This document shows, piece by piece, positions 33,311 through 34,610 of a stretch of DNA of 34,610 nt. How positions within the stretch are numbered: the stretch's first letter is position 1; each line of letters starts with the position of its first letter. The position numbers were made by a program, and so were the translations under genes. Source of the DNA: Thiohalobacter sp. (GTDB lineage Bacteria; Pseudomonadota; Gammaproteobacteria; Thiohalobacterales; Thiohalobacteraceae); assembly GCA_026993645.1 (NCBI GenBank), contig JALWSQ010000292.1:1-34610 (forward strand). The letters run 5' to 3'. Below the pieces are notes generated by a model that worked only from the letters and a program-made list of their open reading frames with translations, did not search any database and was not told the DNA's origin.

Positions 33311-34610
33311 ATGCGCATCCTCTATCACCACCGGATCAGGTCCAAGGACGGCCAGTACGTCCACATGGAGGAGTTGATCGGGGCACTGCGGGATCAGGGC
33401 CAGGAGGTGGTCCTGTGTGGCCCGGGTAACATCGAGGCGGAGGATTTCGGTGCCGATCCCGCCGGGCTGGGATGGTTGCGGCGCAGCCTGCCCGGTTTTC
33501 TGTACGAACTGCTCGAATTCGGCTACGCCTTCCACGACCTGCTGCGGTTGCTGTGGCGGGCGTGGCGGGTGCGTCCCGACTTCATCTACGAGCGTTACAA
33601 TCTGTTTCTCCCCTCCGGGGTCTGGGTGGCGCGGCTGCTGCATCTGCCGCTGGTGCTGGAGGTCAATGCGCCTCTGTTCGATGAGCGCAGCCGCTATGGT
33701 GGCATCAGCCTGGCGCGGCTGGCTCGCTGGACGGAGGTCCATACCTGGCGGCACGCCGATTGCATCATGACGGTGACCGGGATTCTGCGTCAGCGTATCC
33801 TGGCGGCGGGCGTGGCGCCGGAACGGGTGCTGGTGGTGCCCAATGCCATCGATCCGCGGCGCTTCGATCCACAGCGCGGGGGTACGGCATTGCGCCGGGA
33901 GCTGGGTATCGAGGATCGCCTGGTCATCGGCTTCACCGGCTTCGTGCGCGAGTGGCACGGGCTCGACCGGGTGGTGCGCTTCCTGGCCGGCCACGAGCGC
34001 CGGGACCTGCAGCTGCTCATCGTCGGCGAGGGTCCCCATTGCGGCGAGCTGCGCCGGCTGGCGGCGGAACTGGGGGTGCAGGACCGGGTCCGGATCACCG
34101 GCGTGGTGGAACGGGCGGCGATGCCGGACTACATCGCGACGTTCGACATCGCGGTCCAGCCGGACGTGGTGCCCTATGCATCACCGCTGAAACTGTTCGA
34201 ATACATGGCCATGGGGCGCCCGATCATGGCACCGGACCGGCCCAACATCCGCGAGGTGCTGGACGACGACAGCGCGGTGTTCTTCGACCCGGAGCAGGAG
34301 ACTGCCTTCGCCGGGGCCCTGGCCCGGCTGGTAGACGATGCCGCACTGCGCCATCGGCTGGGTGCCGCGGCCCGGCGCCAGATCCAGGACCTGGGATTGC
34401 GCTGGTGCGACAATGCCAGGCGGGTGGTCGAAGAGGGGGCCCGGCTCTGTGGTCGGTCGCTGGCGGCCACTACACCCGGGGCGGGCGGGGGCGAGGCTGG
34501 AGTGGGGGGCGCCGTGGGGCGGCTGAGTTGTGCGTTGCAGCGGGGGAACCGGTTGCGCGCCTTTGCGCCGGTAGAGCGGGTTGTCGGTGGCGGGGGGGGC
34601 GTGGCTGTAT
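33311..34610 (+). CDS. GT4-family glycosyltransferase, 3' end beyond the window
   Basis: This open frame starts one base after the previous stop and runs to the window edge without a stop codon, 433 codons so far. It begins MRILYHHRIRSKDGQYVHME and shows RPDFIYERYN, VPNAIDP, a donor domain with IGFTGFVREWHGLDRVV, LLIVGEGPHCGELRRLA, and PLKLFEYMAMGRPIMAP. These identify a GT4 glycosyltransferase. The conserved part ends near residue 380. The rest (about 385-433) is Gly/Ala/Arg-rich and unlike the family, so it may be a C-terminal extension, or a missed stop or sequence error near an edge. The sugar specificity is unknown. Confidence 0.82.
   Translation, partial: MRILYHHRIRSKDGQYVHMEELIGALRDQGQEVVLCGPGNIEAEDFGADPAGLGWLRRSLPGFLYELLEFGYAFHDLLRLLWRAWRVRPDFIYERYNLFLPSGVWVARLLHLPLVLEVNAPLFDERSRYGGISLARLARWTEVHTWRHADCIMTVTGILRQRILAAGVAPERVLVVPNAIDPRRFDPQRGGTALRRELGIEDRLVIGFTGFVREWHGLDRVVRFLAGHERRDLQLLIVGEGPHCGELRRLAAELGVQDRVRITGVVERAAMPDYIATFDIAVQPDVVPYASPLKLFEYMAMGRPIMAPDRPNIREVLDDDSAVFFDPEQETAFAGALARLVDDAALRHRLGAAARRQIQDLGLRWCDNARRVVEEGARLCGRSLAATTPGAGGGEAGVGGAVGRLSCALQRGNRLRAFAPVERVVGGGGGVAV

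Noticed and set aside
31988-34039. 683-codon antisense open frame under the glycosyltransferase genes
   Set aside because: Same compositional shadow effect; the plus-strand frames carry clear GT4 motifs.
24622-34610. PEP-CTERM substrate protein in the locus
   Set aside because: No coding region ends with a PEP motif, hydrophobic helix and basic tail; the barrel protein ends in Phe instead.

Overview
The window reads as a chromosomal segment of a high-GC gammaproteobacterium. The best guess is the Chromatiales/Ectothiorhodospiraceae side, but this rests only on gene content and order. The three-gene petABC bc1 operon followed by sspA-sspB, the rsmI/lpoA/yraN/gmhA/dolP block, and the run queG<>nnrDE-tsaE-amiB-mutL-miaA-hfq-hflX-hflK-hflC-(DUF2065)-hisZ-purA are all gammaproteobacterial arrangements. 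Coding density is very high. Several gene pairs overlap by 1-4 bases. No rRNA, tRNA, CRISPR array, insertion sequence or prophage gene was recognised.

Layout. (1) 1-845: a Nif3-family metal protein behind a 21-bp perfect inverted repeat that brackets a promoter-like sequence. (2) 1040-3599: petA-petB-petC, the whole cytochrome bc1 complex, closed by a strong intrinsic terminator. (3) 3718-5290: sspA, sspB and a macrodomain hydrolase. (4) 5314-8879, minus strand: lpoA, yraN, gmhA, dolP, all cell-envelope genes or neighbours of them. (5) 8949-10921: rsmI and queG, converging on one shared CTAG that serves as both stop codons. (6) 11032-24098: the housekeeping run for metabolite repair (nnrDE), tRNA modification (tsaE, miaA), wall hydrolysis (amiB), mismatch repair (mutL), RNA chaperoning (hfq), ribosome rescue (hflX), membrane protease control (hflK/hflC), histidine regulation (hisZ) and purine synthesis (purA).

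(7) 24099-34610: an exopolysaccharide locus of the exosortase A (XrtA/EpsH) type. It holds a PEP-CTERM-associated ExeA-like ATPase, an outer-membrane polysaccharide export lipoprotein, a Wzz-type chain-length protein, a tyrosine autokinase with a Tyr-rich tail, a predicted outer-membrane beta-barrel, an exosortase fused to an EpsI domain, and two GT4 glycosyltransferases. The last glycosyltransferase runs off the window. Together these would assemble, length-control and export a polysaccharide and process PEP-CTERM proteins at the inner membrane. No PEP-CTERM substrate is encoded here.

The most interesting non-coding stretch is the 523-base gap 24099-24621 ahead of this locus. It contains a sigma-54-like -24/-12 element (which overlaps an extended -10 sequence), an upstream 10-bp palindrome, an AT-rich island, and about 380 bases of leader with four successive stem-loops. 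It is the best candidate here for an undescribed regulatory element. All coordinates, motifs and inverted repeats were read by eye. Family names come from recognition of motifs and gene order, not from a database search.
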